This document shows, piece by piece, positions 36,385 through 45,270 of a stretch of DNA of 64,000 nt (within the stretch, counting starts at the first letter, position 1; each line of letters starts with the position of its first letter). Location of the stretch: NCBI GenBank assembly GCA_041390465.1, contig JAWKPW010000014.1:1-64000 (forward strand), in the 5' to 3' direction. The stretch is from JAABRU01 sp041390465 (GTDB lineage: Bacteria > Desulfobacterota > Desulfobacteria > Desulfobacterales > Desulfococcaceae). Under the pieces are notes generated by a model that saw only the letters and a program-made list of their open reading frames with translations, had not been told where the DNA came from and did no database searches. The position numbers and the translations under genes were made by a program.

Positions 36385-37122
36385 TTAAACAACAAAAATC
36401 AGAAGCAGAGAAACAACCAAAGAATAGATGGCCGTTGATTCGGACACAGCCATGCCCACCAGCATCAGGCGTATAATCTGGCCTGCATTTTCCTGGTTTC
36501 TGGCCACCCATGTCACACCGCCGCTGGCCGCAATTCCCTCACCGATTCCCGGCCCGATGGCCCCGATCCCCATGCACAGTCCTGAAGCAATCAGGGCAGC
36601 GGCAGGGGCAAAAAGAATGGTATCTGACGCGGGAAATTCTTTGAATATCAGGATAATGCTGATCAGAAGCGCAAGAATGGCCGGAGTCTGGGCCACAGCC
36701 TGACCGGCCAGCATGACCGTTGTCACCTTTTGGGTTGCCTCCGGCTGTCTGGCAATGCCTTCACACGCGGTGGCTGAAGGAAAACCCGAACCGATACCGG
36801 AACCGATGGCACCGAATCCCATGGATATGCCCGCGCCCAGCAGGGCCGCAACCGGCATGTAAGACACTTCGTGAAACCTTGTGAACAGCAGCAGGATGGC
36901 GATAACCAGGGCGAATATGGAAGCGGATTCTGCCACTGCCTGTCCCACGAGCATGGTTTTGAAAATATCTCCTTTTATTGCCGGGTTTCTCATCATGACC
37001 GCGTTGGCACTGGCTGCCGTGTGTCCCTCACCCATTGCCGCACCGATGGCACCGAATCCCATGGCAATACCGCCGCCCATAAAAGCAGCCACCTCTATCC
37101 AAGTATGAAGTTCAGAAGCCAT
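36385..37122 (-). CDS. F0 ATP synthase subunit c, fused triple hairpin
   Basis: 245 residues containing three c-type hairpins joined by short linkers (about 1-82, 83-165, 166-245). Hairpin 1 has Glu32 and Glu65-Ser66; hairpin 3 has Glu195 and Glu228-Ser229. Hairpin 2 has Ser112 and Gln145 (VAQTP), so its ion-binding carboxylates are lost. Two of three sites therefore carry the ion. Fused c subunits with missing sites are known from V-type and some archaeal and acetogen ATPases. The gene is 2 bases downstream of atpB in reading order and 122 bases before a normal c gene. Confidence 0.93.
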   Translation of the reverse strand: MASELHTWIEVAAFMGGGIAMGFGAIGAAMGEGHTAASANAVMMRNPAIKGDIFKTMLVGQAVAESASIFALVIAILLLFTRFHEVSYMPVAALLGAGISMGFGAIGSGIGSGFPSATACEGIARQPEATQKVTTVMLAGQAVAQTPAILALLISIILIFKEFPASDTILFAPAAALIASGLCMGIGAIGPGIGEGIAASGGVTWVARNQENAGQIIRLMLVGMAVSESTAIYSLVVSLLLIFVV

Positions 37123-37124
37123 AA

Positions 37125-37799
37125 CTATTTCACCTGTACCGAAATATATACGATTGTGAGCATTGTGAATACAAAAGCCTGAATGGTTCCCACAAAAAGT
37201 CCGAAAAACATGTTCAGAAAAGGCGGAAGCAGAACACTGTAAGTCAGATAGGAAACCACCAGAATAATGATGGAACCGCCCATGATATTTCCGAAAAGAC
37301 GGAAGGAGATGGAGATCACCTTGGCCAGTTCGCCAATGACATTGAGGGGCATCATAAAGAAAATCGGCTCAAAGTATTCCTTGATATAGCCCTTGAAACC
37401 CTTGGTCTTTATTCCCAGGTAGTGGGAGATGAAAAAACCCATCAGCCCCAGACTCAGGGGGGTGTTCAAATCTTTGGTCGGCTCCTCCAGACGGGGAATG
37501 ATTCCCAGCCAGTTGCAAAGGACCAGAAACATGAACAGCGCACATATCAGCGGTGCATATTTCCTGGCCAGTTCTTTGTCCAGCGCATCCTCGGTCAGTC
37601 CGTACAGTTGGGAGACGAAAAGCTCTCCCACCACCTGCATGGGACCGGGGATCCGGTTCCGTTTTCTGGCTGTCGCATAACCGAAAAGAAGCAGCAGCGC
37701 AATCACTATCCACGTCATGATGATGACATTCAGATTGAATGTCATCGTGTACCCTCCCACAGGTACAAGCAACTGGTAAACATGTCCTAATTCTTCCAT
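37125..37799 (-). CDS. atpB: F0 ATP synthase subunit a
   Basis: 224 residues with five to six membrane helices. The essential Arg is Arg167 in ISISFRLFGNIMGG. Other family landmarks are FLVLCNWLGIIP and EPIFFMMPLNVIGELAK. It forms the two ion half-channels against the c ring. It overlaps the upstream AtpI-like gene by 13 bases and is followed two bases later by the triple c gene. Confidence 0.95.
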   Translation of the reverse strand: MEELGHVYQLLVPVGGYTMTFNLNVIIMTWIVIALLLLFGYATARKRNRIPGPMQVVGELFVSQLYGLTEDALDKELARKYAPLICALFMFLVLCNWLGIIPRLEEPTKDLNTPLSLGLMGFFISHYLGIKTKGFKGYIKEYFEPIFFMMPLNVIGELAKVISISFRLFGNIMGGSIIILVVSYLTYSVLLPPFLNMFFGLFVGTIQAFVFTMLTIVYISVQVK

Positions 37800-38209
37800 A
37801 ATGCGTCTTTCCTTCTGGTATCAGTTCTGGTATCAGTTAAAAAAAACAAATTCCGCAAATGGTCAGCCAGAATCATTATCTGGACCATAAAAATTCCGAC
37901 AACAGCGGTCCACAGACTGTATTCTTCCGATCTGAGGGCCGTGACAACAGGGATGGACATCAGCATGTATCTGAAGGTAATGGAACCCAGTGCAAGAAAG
38001 AATGATTTTTTGCGGGAGGAAACTGTCATGCGCCAGGGGAGGGTTTCCCCTATGAGGATAAAGTTGATGATACTGAAGAGGGTTCCTGAAATCAGCCCCT
38101 TGGCAAGAGGTTTGCAACCGGCCAGTATCAGAATGAATCCAATGAAAATTGCAGTCGTAATCGCGGCTGAGCAGTATCTTTTCTCTGTCTGTCTAAGGGC
38201 TTCCATCAT
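37787..38209 (-). CDS. AtpI-like small membrane protein
   Basis: About 140 residues with four hydrophobic segments (AAITTAIFIGFILILAGC, LISGTLFSIINFILIG, FRYMLMSIPVVTA, VVGIFMVQIMILADH). It fits ATP synthase subunit I/AtpR-type proteins encoded before subunit a, which help c-ring assembly or Mg2+ uptake. ATG 38209 is chosen, with GGAAG upstream; an earlier ATG at 38254 would overlap the preceding gene by 62 bases. Family assignment is by position and topology. Confidence 0.7.
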   Translation of the reverse strand: MMEALRQTEKRYCSAAITTAIFIGFILILAGCKPLAKGLISGTLFSIINFILIGETLPWRMTVSSRKKSFFLALGSITFRYMLMSIPVVTALRSEEYSLWTAVVGIFMVQIMILADHLRNLFFLTDTRTDTRRKDALWKN

Positions 38210-38534
38210 CTGAATCTTCCGAATTGCTCCCGTCTTTTTCATCGATGATTTCATTTATCTGGCGGTAGACCACAACGCCTCCGCCAACCACGCCAAAAAG
38301 AATAAACAGGGTGACAAATATGCCTCTGGTTCCAAGCCATCTGTCTATGGTCTGACCGACCACAAAACAGAACAGAATGCAGCCTGCCATGGTCAGACCG
38401 AGCTGCATGACAATGGTCATGTTTTCCGCCCAGGCCCGGTTCCCTTTATAATTGAAAAGTCTTTTGCCTTTCCGCTGCGTCTTGCCCCCTTTTTCTGATG
38501 ACGCATCCTGCTTTTTTTTGCAGGCGTACCGCAT
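38193..38534 (-). CDS. AtpZ/AtpI-family protein, first gene of the F0 operon
   Basis: About 113 residues. A basic N-terminal part is followed by two membrane helices with the family pattern MQLGLTMAGCILFCFVVGQ, IDRWLGTRGIFVTLF and VVGGGVVVYRQI. Such proteins assist c-ring assembly. The start is uncertain: ATG 38534 lacks a clear ribosome site, and the frame is open to a TTG at 38606. The acidic tail overlaps the next gene. Confidence 0.75.
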   Translation of the reverse strand: MRYACKKKQDASSEKGGKTQRKGKRLFNYKGNRAWAENMTIVMQLGLTMAGCILFCFVVGQTIDRWLGTRGIFVTLFILFGVVGGGVVVYRQINEIIDEKDGSNSEDSDDGSP

Positions 38535-38930
38535 TTTCTGAAAAGAATTTATCTGTTCAATCTGATTCGGGAAAAGGAAATAGCAGATGAAGACCGGATA
38601 TGTCAAGCCATGATTATAAAAAAAATTGTCTGAGCTTTTTTGGCATCATATTATCCAATATTCTGATATACATATGAATAAACAGCATAAACATCCTTTT
38701 TCCCGGAAAGCGCTTTCTTTTTTTCCGGGTCTGTCCTGAAAAAATGTTTGTAATATTTTTTTTTACATCGTAATATCAGAGAAATAGATTGGAAGTTCCC
38801 CTGTTGGATTTTAATCTTTTGATTTTTAAGGATAAAAATATTGCACCACACAAGTCAGCATGTGTAAAATCAGGCAGTTGAAAACCAGGTGCGCAAAGCC
38901 CGCAAATATTGATTATGAGGATATTCCCTT
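38535..38930. promoter_or_regulatory. Divergent AT-rich spacer before the atp operon
   Basis: Separates the F0 operon from a divergent DHH gene, so it should hold both promoters. A stem CCCGGAAA...TTTCCGGG lies at 38702-38729 with T-rich flanks. No promoter was matched with confidence. No gene is seen. Confidence 0.5.
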
Positions 38931-39965
38931 ATGAAGCTCTCAGGTTCCGAAAGGCTGCGCCGTTTTTACGGACAGTTCTCAGGCAATGACCATGTCCTGG
39001 TACTGATCAATGCTGACCCGGACGCCATCGCCAGTGCCATGGCTGTCAAACGGCTGCTGTGGAGAAAAGTTGCCAGTGTCACCGTCTCCAACATAAATGT
39101 CATCAAACGGCCCGACAATCTTGCCATGATCCGGCTGCTGGGGGTGAAAATGGTCCATACGGATGAGATCCCTCCGGAACACAAATATACCCGTGTGGTG
39201 CTTGTGGATTCCCAGCCGGGTCACAGCGAAGCGTTTGCACGCTTCCGGATTGACGTGGTAATTGATCATCACCCCAAAACAGAGATGAATGTTTCCTATG
39301 CGGATATCCGGCCCGAATACGGTTCCAACTCGGCAATTCTGACAGAATATCTCAGATCCGCCAAGATCAAGCCCTCCACCAAACTGGCTACCGGACTTTT
39401 TCACGCCATCAAGACCGATACCCGGAATTTTGAGAGACAGGCACAAATCGAGGATGTAAAGGCTTTTCAGTTTCTTTTCAAACATGCCAACAGCACACTG
39501 GCCCGGAAAATCGAACAGGCTGATCTGCGTCTGGATTTTCTCAAATATTTCCGCATTGCCATTGAAAACATGAAGATGCACCGAAGCCGGGTTTTCGTCC
39601 ATCTGGGTCAGGTAATCAACCCGGATGTCTGTGTGCTGGTTGCGGATTTCTTCATGCGGGTCAATCCGATCACCTGGACAATTGTTTCAGGAATTTATGA
39701 CAAAAAACTGATTCTGATTTTCCGCAATGACGGCATACGGAAAAACGCGGGAAAAATTGCAAAGGAAAGCTTCTGTCAGTTCGGTTCCGCAGGCGGGCAT
39801 AAAAGCATGGCCCGGGCGGAACTGCCTGTGGAGAATCTGGAAGGAGTTGTGGATATGGCAAATAACAGGAAACTGCTCCAATGGATAATTGAGCGCATCG
39901 AGTTGAGACAGCCGCCTTCCGTATGCAGGAAAAACGGAAGCGAACCGCCTGCGGCATTTTCCTGA
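38931..39965 (+). CDS. DHH-family phosphoesterase
   Basis: 344 residues. Residues 15-170 show the DHH metal motifs NADPDAIASAMAV, LVDSQPGH and VVIDHHPK; the C-terminal DHHA1-type region ends with GGHKSMARAEL. Members include oligoribonucleases and cyclic-dinucleotide or pAp phosphatases (NrnA-like); the substrate cannot be chosen from sequence. GAGGATA lies 9 bases before the ATG. It is a single-gene unit next to a copy of the 31-base palindrome (40029). Confidence 0.9.
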   Translation: MKLSGSERLRRFYGQFSGNDHVLVLINADPDAIASAMAVKRLLWRKVASVTVSNINVIKRPDNLAMIRLLGVKMVHTDEIPPEHKYTRVVLVDSQPGHSEAFARFRIDVVIDHHPKTEMNVSYADIRPEYGSNSAILTEYLRSAKIKPSTKLATGLFHAIKTDTRNFERQAQIEDVKAFQFLFKHANSTLARKIEQADLRLDFLKYFRIAIENMKMHRSRVFVHLGQVINPDVCVLVADFFMRVNPITWTIVSGIYDKKLILIFRNDGIRKNAGKIAKESFCQFGSAGGHKSMARAELPVENLEGVVDMANNRKLLQWIIERIELRQPPSVCRKNGSEPPAAFS

Positions 39966-40028
39966 TGGGGTATTCAGATTGTGCTCTTTGTGGCTGAAAA
40001 TGAATGTGCCTGATTCAGTCACCTGAAA

Positions 40029-40059
40029 GATTTGACAACTTTTGGAAAGTTGTCAAATC
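40029..40059. repeat. 31-base palindrome family copy, perfect arms
   Basis: GATTTGACAACTTT, loop TGG, AAAGTTGTCAAATC. It lies between the convergent DHH and ahcY genes. Confidence 0.8.
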
Positions 40060-40211
40060 TGAGGTGTGTTTTTTTCCGGAAATCGCCCAAAAAACATTTT
40101 TCATGCCATAAATGCCGGATAAGGTGTCAGTGTTCAGACTGCACTGACACCTGACCGCCGGAAACCTGTCCCGGTATCTTAAAAATTTCCACGTCCCCTG
40201 CCAAAGGCATA

Positions 40212-41663
40212 TCAGTATCTGTAATGCTCCGGTTTGAACGGCCCATCCACCGGAACCCCCAGATAATCAGCCTGCGCCTGTGTGAGTTTTGTCAGTTTCA
40301 CGCCCAGTTTGCCCAGATGCAGACGCGCCACCTCCTCATCGAGTTTCTTGGGCAGAGTGTAAACACCGACACTGTATTTTCCTGTGGCAAGTTCGATTTG
40401 TGCCAGGCACTGGTTGGTGAAGCTGGTGCTCATGACAAAGCTGGGATGTCCGGTTGCGCAGCCCAGATTCACCAGACGGCCTTCAGCCAGCACAAGAATG
40501 GATCTGCCGGATTTCAGCGTCCATTTGTCCACCTGCGGCTTGATGTTCTGCTTTCTGCACTCCGGCGTTTCCTCCAGATAGGAGATTTCAATCTCACTGT
40601 CAAAATGGCCGATATTGCAGATAATGGCCTCGTTTTTCATCTGCTCCATATGCTGCCCTGTGATGACATGCCAGCAGCCGGTGGCTGTGACAAAAATGTC
40701 CCCGATGGAAGCAGCTTCCTCCATTGTCACCACCTGAAAGCCTTCCATGGCTGCCTGCAACGCGCAGATGGGATCCGCCTCGGTTATCAGCACACGCGCA
40801 CCGTAGCCGCGCATGGACTGGGCACAGCCTTTGCCCACGTCCCCGTATCCGCAGACCACCACGATTTTGCCTGCCATCATCACATCTGTGGCACGCTTGA
40901 TGCCGTCAGCCAGAGATTCCCGGCACCCGTACAGGTTGTCAAACTTGGATTTTGTCACGGAATCATTGACATTGAAGGCAGGGAAAAGCAGTTTCCCCTC
41001 CTGTGCCAGTTGATAAAGCCGGTGAACGCCTGTGGTGGTTTCCTCAGACACACCCCGGACTTTCGGGGCAATGTCCTGCCAGCGCCGGGGATTGTTCTGA
41101 TAACTTATCCGCAGACGATCCATCAGACATGTCATATCCCGGCTGCTGTATGTTTTTTCCAGCAGGGACGGATCTTTTTCCACTTCCACGCCCTGATGGA
41201 TATACAGCGTTGCATCTCCGCCGTCATCGACGAGCAGATCAGGGCCGCTTCCGTCCGGCCAGGTCAGGGCCTGTTCCGTGCACCACCAGTAGTCCTCCAG
41301 TGTTTCGCCTTTCCAGGCAAAAACAGCGGCGGAATTGTTTTTGGCAATGGCAGCGGCAGCATGATCCTGGGTGGAAAAGATATTGCAGCTTGCCCAGCGC
41401 ACATCCGCACCCAGTTCCGTCAAAGTTTCAATGAGCATGGCTGTCTGTATGGTCATATGCAGACTGCCCATGACTTTGAGACCTTTGAGGGGTTTGTTCG
41501 GACCGTATTTTTCCCGCACCGCCATCAGCCCCGGCATTTCATTTTCCGCGAGCTGCATTTCTTTCCTGCCAAAATCAGCCAGAGAAATATCTGCCACTTT
41601 GTAAGAAAGGGAAATATCCAGAGGCGCACAGCCTGCTGTTTTCCCGTGTTTCACTCCGGACAT
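40212..41663 (-). CDS. ahcY: S-adenosylhomocysteine hydrolase
   Basis: About 483 residues. It shows the substrate region (TLTELGADVRWASCNIFSTQD split by family gaps), the NAD-binding GYGDVGKGCAQSMRG, and the C-terminal end GPFKPEHYRY, with Lys and Tyr at the last positions as usual. It splits SAH into adenosine and homocysteine, closing the methyl cycle with MetK, encoded just upstream. ATG 41663 is chosen (AAGGAG 11 bases ahead); the frame is open to 41732 without family similarity. The 105-base gap to metK holds a palindrome. Confidence 0.96.
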   Translation of the reverse strand: MSGVKHGKTAGCAPLDISLSYKVADISLADFGRKEMQLAENEMPGLMAVREKYGPNKPLKGLKVMGSLHMTIQTAMLIETLTELGADVRWASCNIFSTQDHAAAAIAKNNSAAVFAWKGETLEDYWWCTEQALTWPDGSGPDLLVDDGGDATLYIHQGVEVEKDPSLLEKTYSSRDMTCLMDRLRISYQNNPRRWQDIAPKVRGVSEETTTGVHRLYQLAQEGKLLFPAFNVNDSVTKSKFDNLYGCRESLADGIKRATDVMMAGKIVVVCGYGDVGKGCAQSMRGYGARVLITEADPICALQAAMEGFQVVTMEEAASIGDIFVTATGCWHVITGQHMEQMKNEAIICNIGHFDSEIEISYLEETPECRKQNIKPQVDKWTLKSGRSILVLAEGRLVNLGCATGHPSFVMSTSFTNQCLAQIELATGKYSVGVYTLPKKLDEEVARLHLGKLGVKLTKLTQAQADYLGVPVDGPFKPEHYRY

Positions 41664-41714
41664 CTTAAAAATGCTCCTTGTCAATGCTGAATGCCTGTTC
41701 AGCATTTCCGATAA

Positions 41715-41745
41715 GATTTGACAACTTTCCAAAAGTTGTCAAATC
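41715..41745. repeat. 31-base palindrome family copy, between metK and ahcY
   Basis: GATTTGACAACTTT, loop CCA, AAAGTTGTCAAATC. Perfect arms. It sits in the transcript between metK and ahcY and could act as a terminator or processing site. Confidence 0.8.
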
Positions 41746-41768
41746 TGGTGTCAAATTCTGCAGGAAAA

Positions 41769-42935
41769 TTAAAGCCCTGCTTTTTCCCGCAGTATATCCG
41801 CCATGTTGGTCTTTTCCCATGTGAAATCCGGATCATTGCGGCCAAAATGACCGTATGCCGAGGTTTTCCGGTAAATGGGACGGAGCAGATCAAGGTATTC
41901 AATAATGGCGCGGGGACGGAGATCAAAAACCTCCCGGATAATCTGTTTCACCCGTTCTTTGGGAATCTTCCCGGTTCCCATCAGATCCACCATGACAGAA
42001 ACCGGCTGCGCCACGCCAATGGCATAGGCTATCTGCACCTCGCATTTTTTGGCTATACCGGCTGCCACAATGTTTTTGGCAATGTGACGTCCCATATAGG
42101 ATGCGCTTCTGTCCACTTTGGAGGGATCCTTTCCGGAAAAACATCCGCCGCCGTGGCTGCCCTGACCGCCGTAAGTGTCCACAATGATCTTTCTGCCGGT
42201 CAGACCGCAGTCTCCCATAGGCCCGCCCACGACAAATTTCCCTGTGGCATTGATGAAATACCGGGTGTCCCCGTCAATCATGTTTTTGGGAATAACCTTT
42301 TTGATTACTTCTTCGATAATGGCCTCTTTGAGGTCATCATAGGTGACATCCGGTTTGTGCTGGGCAGCAATGACAATGGTGTCCACCCGTTTGGGGGCTC
42401 CGTTTTCATACTCAATGGTCACCTGGGATTTGCCGTCAGGACGCAGAAAATCCAGCGCGCCGTTTTTCCGGACTGTTGCCAGACGATGGGTCAGTTTGTG
42501 TGCAAAGGAAATGGGCATGGGCATCAGTTCCGGGGTTTCGTCTGTGGCAAAACCGAACATCAGACCCTGATCCCCTGCGCCCTGCTCTTTGTAAAGCCCC
42601 TGTCCCTCATTCACCCCCTGGGCAATATCCGGAGACTGCTGACCGATGCTCGTCAGTACAGCGCAGGTTTTCCAGTCAAATCCCATCTGGGAGGAATTGT
42701 ATCCGATTTCCCGGATGGTTTCCCTCACCACCTGGGGCATATCCACATAGCAGTCTGTGGTGATTTCTCCGGCAATGATGGCCATGCCTGTGGTCACAAG
42801 GGTTTCACACGCGACACGGCATTTTCTGTCTTTCTCCATGATGGCATCCAGAATGGAATCGGATATCGCGTCGGCAACTTTGTCAGGATGGCCTTCGGTC
42901 ACAGATTCGGATGTGAAAAAAAATGTTTCGCTCAT
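41769..42935 (-). CDS. metK: S-adenosylmethionine synthetase
   Basis: 388 residues with the MetK motifs: SVTEGHPDKVADAISD near the N-terminus (substrate His in GHPDK), GAGDQG in the middle, and GGGCFSGKDPSKVDRS near the C-terminus (phosphate-binding loop). It makes SAM from methionine and ATP. The ATG follows AGAGGAG at 6 bases. A hairpin sits in its leader at 42951-42973. It is in line with panC upstream and ahcY downstream. Confidence 0.97.
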   Translation of the reverse strand: MSETFFFTSESVTEGHPDKVADAISDSILDAIMEKDRKCRVACETLVTTGMAIIAGEITTDCYVDMPQVVRETIREIGYNSSQMGFDWKTCAVLTSIGQQSPDIAQGVNEGQGLYKEQGAGDQGLMFGFATDETPELMPMPISFAHKLTHRLATVRKNGALDFLRPDGKSQVTIEYENGAPKRVDTIVIAAQHKPDVTYDDLKEAIIEEVIKKVIPKNMIDGDTRYFINATGKFVVGGPMGDCGLTGRKIIVDTYGGQGSHGGGCFSGKDPSKVDRSASYMGRHIAKNIVAAGIAKKCEVQIAYAIGVAQPVSVMVDLMGTGKIPKERVKQIIREVFDLRPRAIIEYLDLLRPIYRKTSAYGHFGRNDPDFTWEKTNMADILREKAGL

Positions 42936-42950
42936 AATTGCTCCTCTGAT

Positions 42951-42973
42951 TCCGGTGACAGCATCTCACCGGA
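42951..42973 (-). promoter_or_regulatory. Hairpin in the metK leader
   Basis: TCCGGTGA (42951-42958) and TCACCGGA (42966-42973), an eight-pair stem with a seven-base loop, ending 16 bases before the metK start. It could control translation or be a remnant terminator. The leader did not match the SAM or SAH riboswitch cores I know. Confidence 0.45.
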
Positions 42974-43145
42974 GTTTTTATATGAAAAAAATGTCAGGTT
43001 TGAATTTTCAGAAATTGATGACAGTTCTTCCCTGTCCGGGGTGACAGACGGAAAGTTTGTCCCTTCACAGGGTTCAGGTGCCAGGCATCAGAAAAATGAA
43101 TGCTGAAACTCGAAACCGGCATATCAGCAATTTTCAACTCACAGC

Positions 43146-43994
43146 TCATTCATCCGTAAGCATCATATTGTCAATCAGTCGGGTTTTTCCCACTTTGACA
43201 GCCAGTGCCATGAGAACCGGTCTGTCAACTGCTTTCAGATCTTCCAGAGTTTCGGGATCACAGATGCTGATGTAATCAATCTTTGCTTCCGGAGAAGCTG
43301 AAATCAGATCCGAGGCAGTGTCAATGATTTTGGCTGCATCCAGGTTGCCGTTTTTCACCATTTCCTTTGCCTTCAGCAGGGACTGATACAGACACAGCGC
43401 CTGTTTTCTCTGCTCCGGGCTGAGATAGGTGTTCCGGGAACTCATGGCCAGCCCGTCAGGTTCCCGCACAATGGGGGCACCGATGATTTCAATGTCAAAG
43501 TTCATATCCCGCACCATCTGCCGGATAACCTGCAGTTGCTGCCAGTCCTTCTGTCCGAATATGGCGATATGGGGTTTGACAATATTGAACAGTTTGGAAA
43601 CCACAGTGGCAACCCCTCTGAAATGCACAGGCCGGGACAGTCCGCACAGATGCAGGGGAAGTTTTTCCAACTGCACAAAGGTCTGAAAGCTGTTCCCGTA
43701 CATTTCCCGGGGAGTGGGAAAGAAAATGACACCTGCTCCGGATTTTTCTGCCAGTTTCCTGTCTCTTTCAAAATCCCTGGGATATGCCTCCAGGTCCTCT
43801 CCGGGGCCAAACTGGGTGGGATTCACAAATATGCTGACCACAACATCGTCCCCTCTTCCGGCCGCTTCCCGCATAAGAGAGGCATGACCTTCATGGAGAT
43901 ACCCCATTGTGGGAACAAAGGCAATGATTCTTCCCTGTTTCCTGCTGAGGTCGGCAAACGCCTGCATTTCTCTGACTGTGGTAAGAATGTTGAT
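43146..43994 (-). CDS. panC: Pantothenate synthetase, probable non-ATG start
   Basis: Family motifs: FVPTMGYLHEGH (ATP site), VSIFVNPTQFGP, FGQKDWQQLQVI and PIVREPDGLAMSSRN. It joins pantoate and beta-alanine for CoA synthesis. The first ATG at 43967 would remove the usual N-terminal INILTTVREM strand. Upstream frame codons supply it: an ATC at 43994 lies six bases after GGAGG, and an ATT lies at 43988. So initiation is likely at a rare codon, or the base is a sequencing error for ATG. With this start it has 282 residues, the usual size. Confidence 0.9.
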   Translation of the reverse strand: MNILTTVREMQAFADLSRKQGRIIAFVPTMGYLHEGHASLMREAAGRGDDVVVSIFVNPTQFGPGEDLEAYPRDFERDRKLAEKSGAGVIFFPTPREMYGNSFQTFVQLEKLPLHLCGLSRPVHFRGVATVVSKLFNIVKPHIAIFGQKDWQQLQVIRQMVRDMNFDIEIIGAPIVREPDGLAMSSRNTYLSPEQRKQALCLYQSLLKAKEMVKNGNLDAAKIIDTASDLISASPEAKIDYISICDPETLEDLKAVDRPVLMALAVKVGKTRLIDNMMLTDE

Positions 43995-44189
43995 AAGGCA
44001 CCTCCGCTCTTTTTCGGTTTATGTCATAACCTTTGATTTTAAACCAGCATTGGCAAAATGTCAATCTGAAGCTGTGAATTTTATTTTGTTTTCGGCAGTC
44101 CTGCCATATGTCTGCAAATATCCGTTGAATCTGATGCCAAAGATATGGTAAAAAGATATTTTTGCAAAAATTTTTAACCGGGAGAATCT

Positions 44190-44549
44190 ATGTCAACCGA
44201 AGAAACAGATTATTCTGCAATAGGAAGACTTGTTTTCATAATGGGAATTCTGGGGCATGTCTTCAGTCCGTTTCTCTTCATCTGGTCGGTCAACACCCTT
44301 TTTCTGTGCGGCATTCCCTTTACTTTCAAAACCTGGCTGGCCGGTTTTGCACTCATCATGCTGACAAGGTATCATCTGAAAACCTCTGTCAAAACAGAGG
44401 AATCCTTTTATGATGATTATGAATTTGACGATGGGGATAATGGGGATTATGAGGATGGGGGAAAAGCTGAAGACAGTAACTCCGCACCAAAAGGAAAAGT
44501 GATTGCATACAGAAAAGATCGGGAAAAAAAACCACCGTATACCCGGTGA
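44190..44549 (+). CDS. Small membrane protein with acidic tail, unknown
   Basis: 119 residues. Two hydrophobic segments (LVFIMGILGHVFSPFLFIW and WLAGFALIML) are followed by a long acidic C-terminal tail (YDDYEFDDGDNGDYEDGG) and a basic end. No family recognised. GGGAG lies 7 bases before the ATG. Its end overlaps the next gene by 47 bases, suggesting co-translation with the cysteine-cluster protein. Confidence 0.7.
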   Translation: MSTEETDYSAIGRLVFIMGILGHVFSPFLFIWSVNTLFLCGIPFTFKTWLAGFALIMLTRYHLKTSVKTEESFYDDYEFDDGDNGDYEDGGKAEDSNSAPKGKVIAYRKDREKKPPYTR

Positions 44550-45234
44550 GGCAAATCTGAAAAAAAAACCGCTCTCAGCTCCTGACAAGGGATGTCTGCG
44601 GTGCGGAACCTGCTGCCGGAAGGGCGGTCCCGCCTTTCACCATGAAGACAAATCCCTGATTGATAAAGGCAAAATTCTTTGTGAATATCTCTTCACCATA
44701 CGCAAAGGGGAGATGGCCTGGGACAATGTAAGGGGAATTGCACATCCCCAGACTTCGGACATTGTCAAAATCAGAAGCAGGGAGGATTCCCCGGCCTGCA
44801 TTTTTCTGGATGAAGCGGAAAATGCCTGCACCATCTATCCGGACAGACCACTGGAATGCCGTGTGCTCAACTGCCGGGATACAAGGGGGATTGAAAAAAT
44901 TTATGCGGAAAAACGGATCTCCCGTCAGGATCTGCTTGGCAGTGTCGCGGGACTGTGGAATATCATAGAAACCCATCAGCGGCGCTGTGATTATGATCTC
45001 ATTCGCAAACTTGTTGCAGAGCTGCGTCAGGGAAAGAGAGACGGTCTGGAAAAAACAGGGGAAATGATTCTCTATGACCTTCATATCCGCTCCCTGATCA
45101 TTGAAAAAAGGGGGACAGAAATGGAAAAAATGACAGATTTTCTTTTTGGCCGTCCTCTTTGGAAAACGCTGGAGCCAATGGGCATAAAAATAAGAATTGA
45201 GGGAGAAAGGGTCTGCATTGTGCCGGTATACTGA
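44503..45234 (+). CDS. YkgJ-family cysteine-cluster protein
   Basis: 243 residues. CLRCGTCCRKGGPAF near residue 31 and further Cys residues in ACIFLDEAENACTIYPDRPLECR give the usual CxxCxxCC...C...C...C pattern of the YkgJ-like proteins, thought to bind zinc or an iron-sulfur cluster. Function is unknown. A TTG start at 44503 with AAGGA upstream is used because no in-frame ATG precedes the cluster. It overlaps the previous gene. Confidence 0.8.
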   Translation: MHTEKIGKKNHRIPGEANLKKKPLSAPDKGCLRCGTCCRKGGPAFHHEDKSLIDKGKILCEYLFTIRKGEMAWDNVRGIAHPQTSDIVKIRSREDSPACIFLDEAENACTIYPDRPLECRVLNCRDTRGIEKIYAEKRISRQDLLGSVAGLWNIIETHQRRCDYDLIRKLVAELRQGKRDGLEKTGEMILYDLHIRSLIIEKRGTEMEKMTDFLFGRPLWKTLEPMGIKIRIEGERVCIVPVY

Positions 45235-45270
45235 AAAAAAACAATTTGCAGATAAGTAAGGAGGATATCC

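Noticed and set aside
40224..41690. Long plus-strand open frame opposite ahcY
   Set aside because: Antisense shadow of a highly conserved enzyme.
42936..43145. SAM riboswitch upstream of metK
   Set aside because: Only a simple hairpin is visible; none of the conserved core elements of the SAM or SAH classes that I know could be placed.
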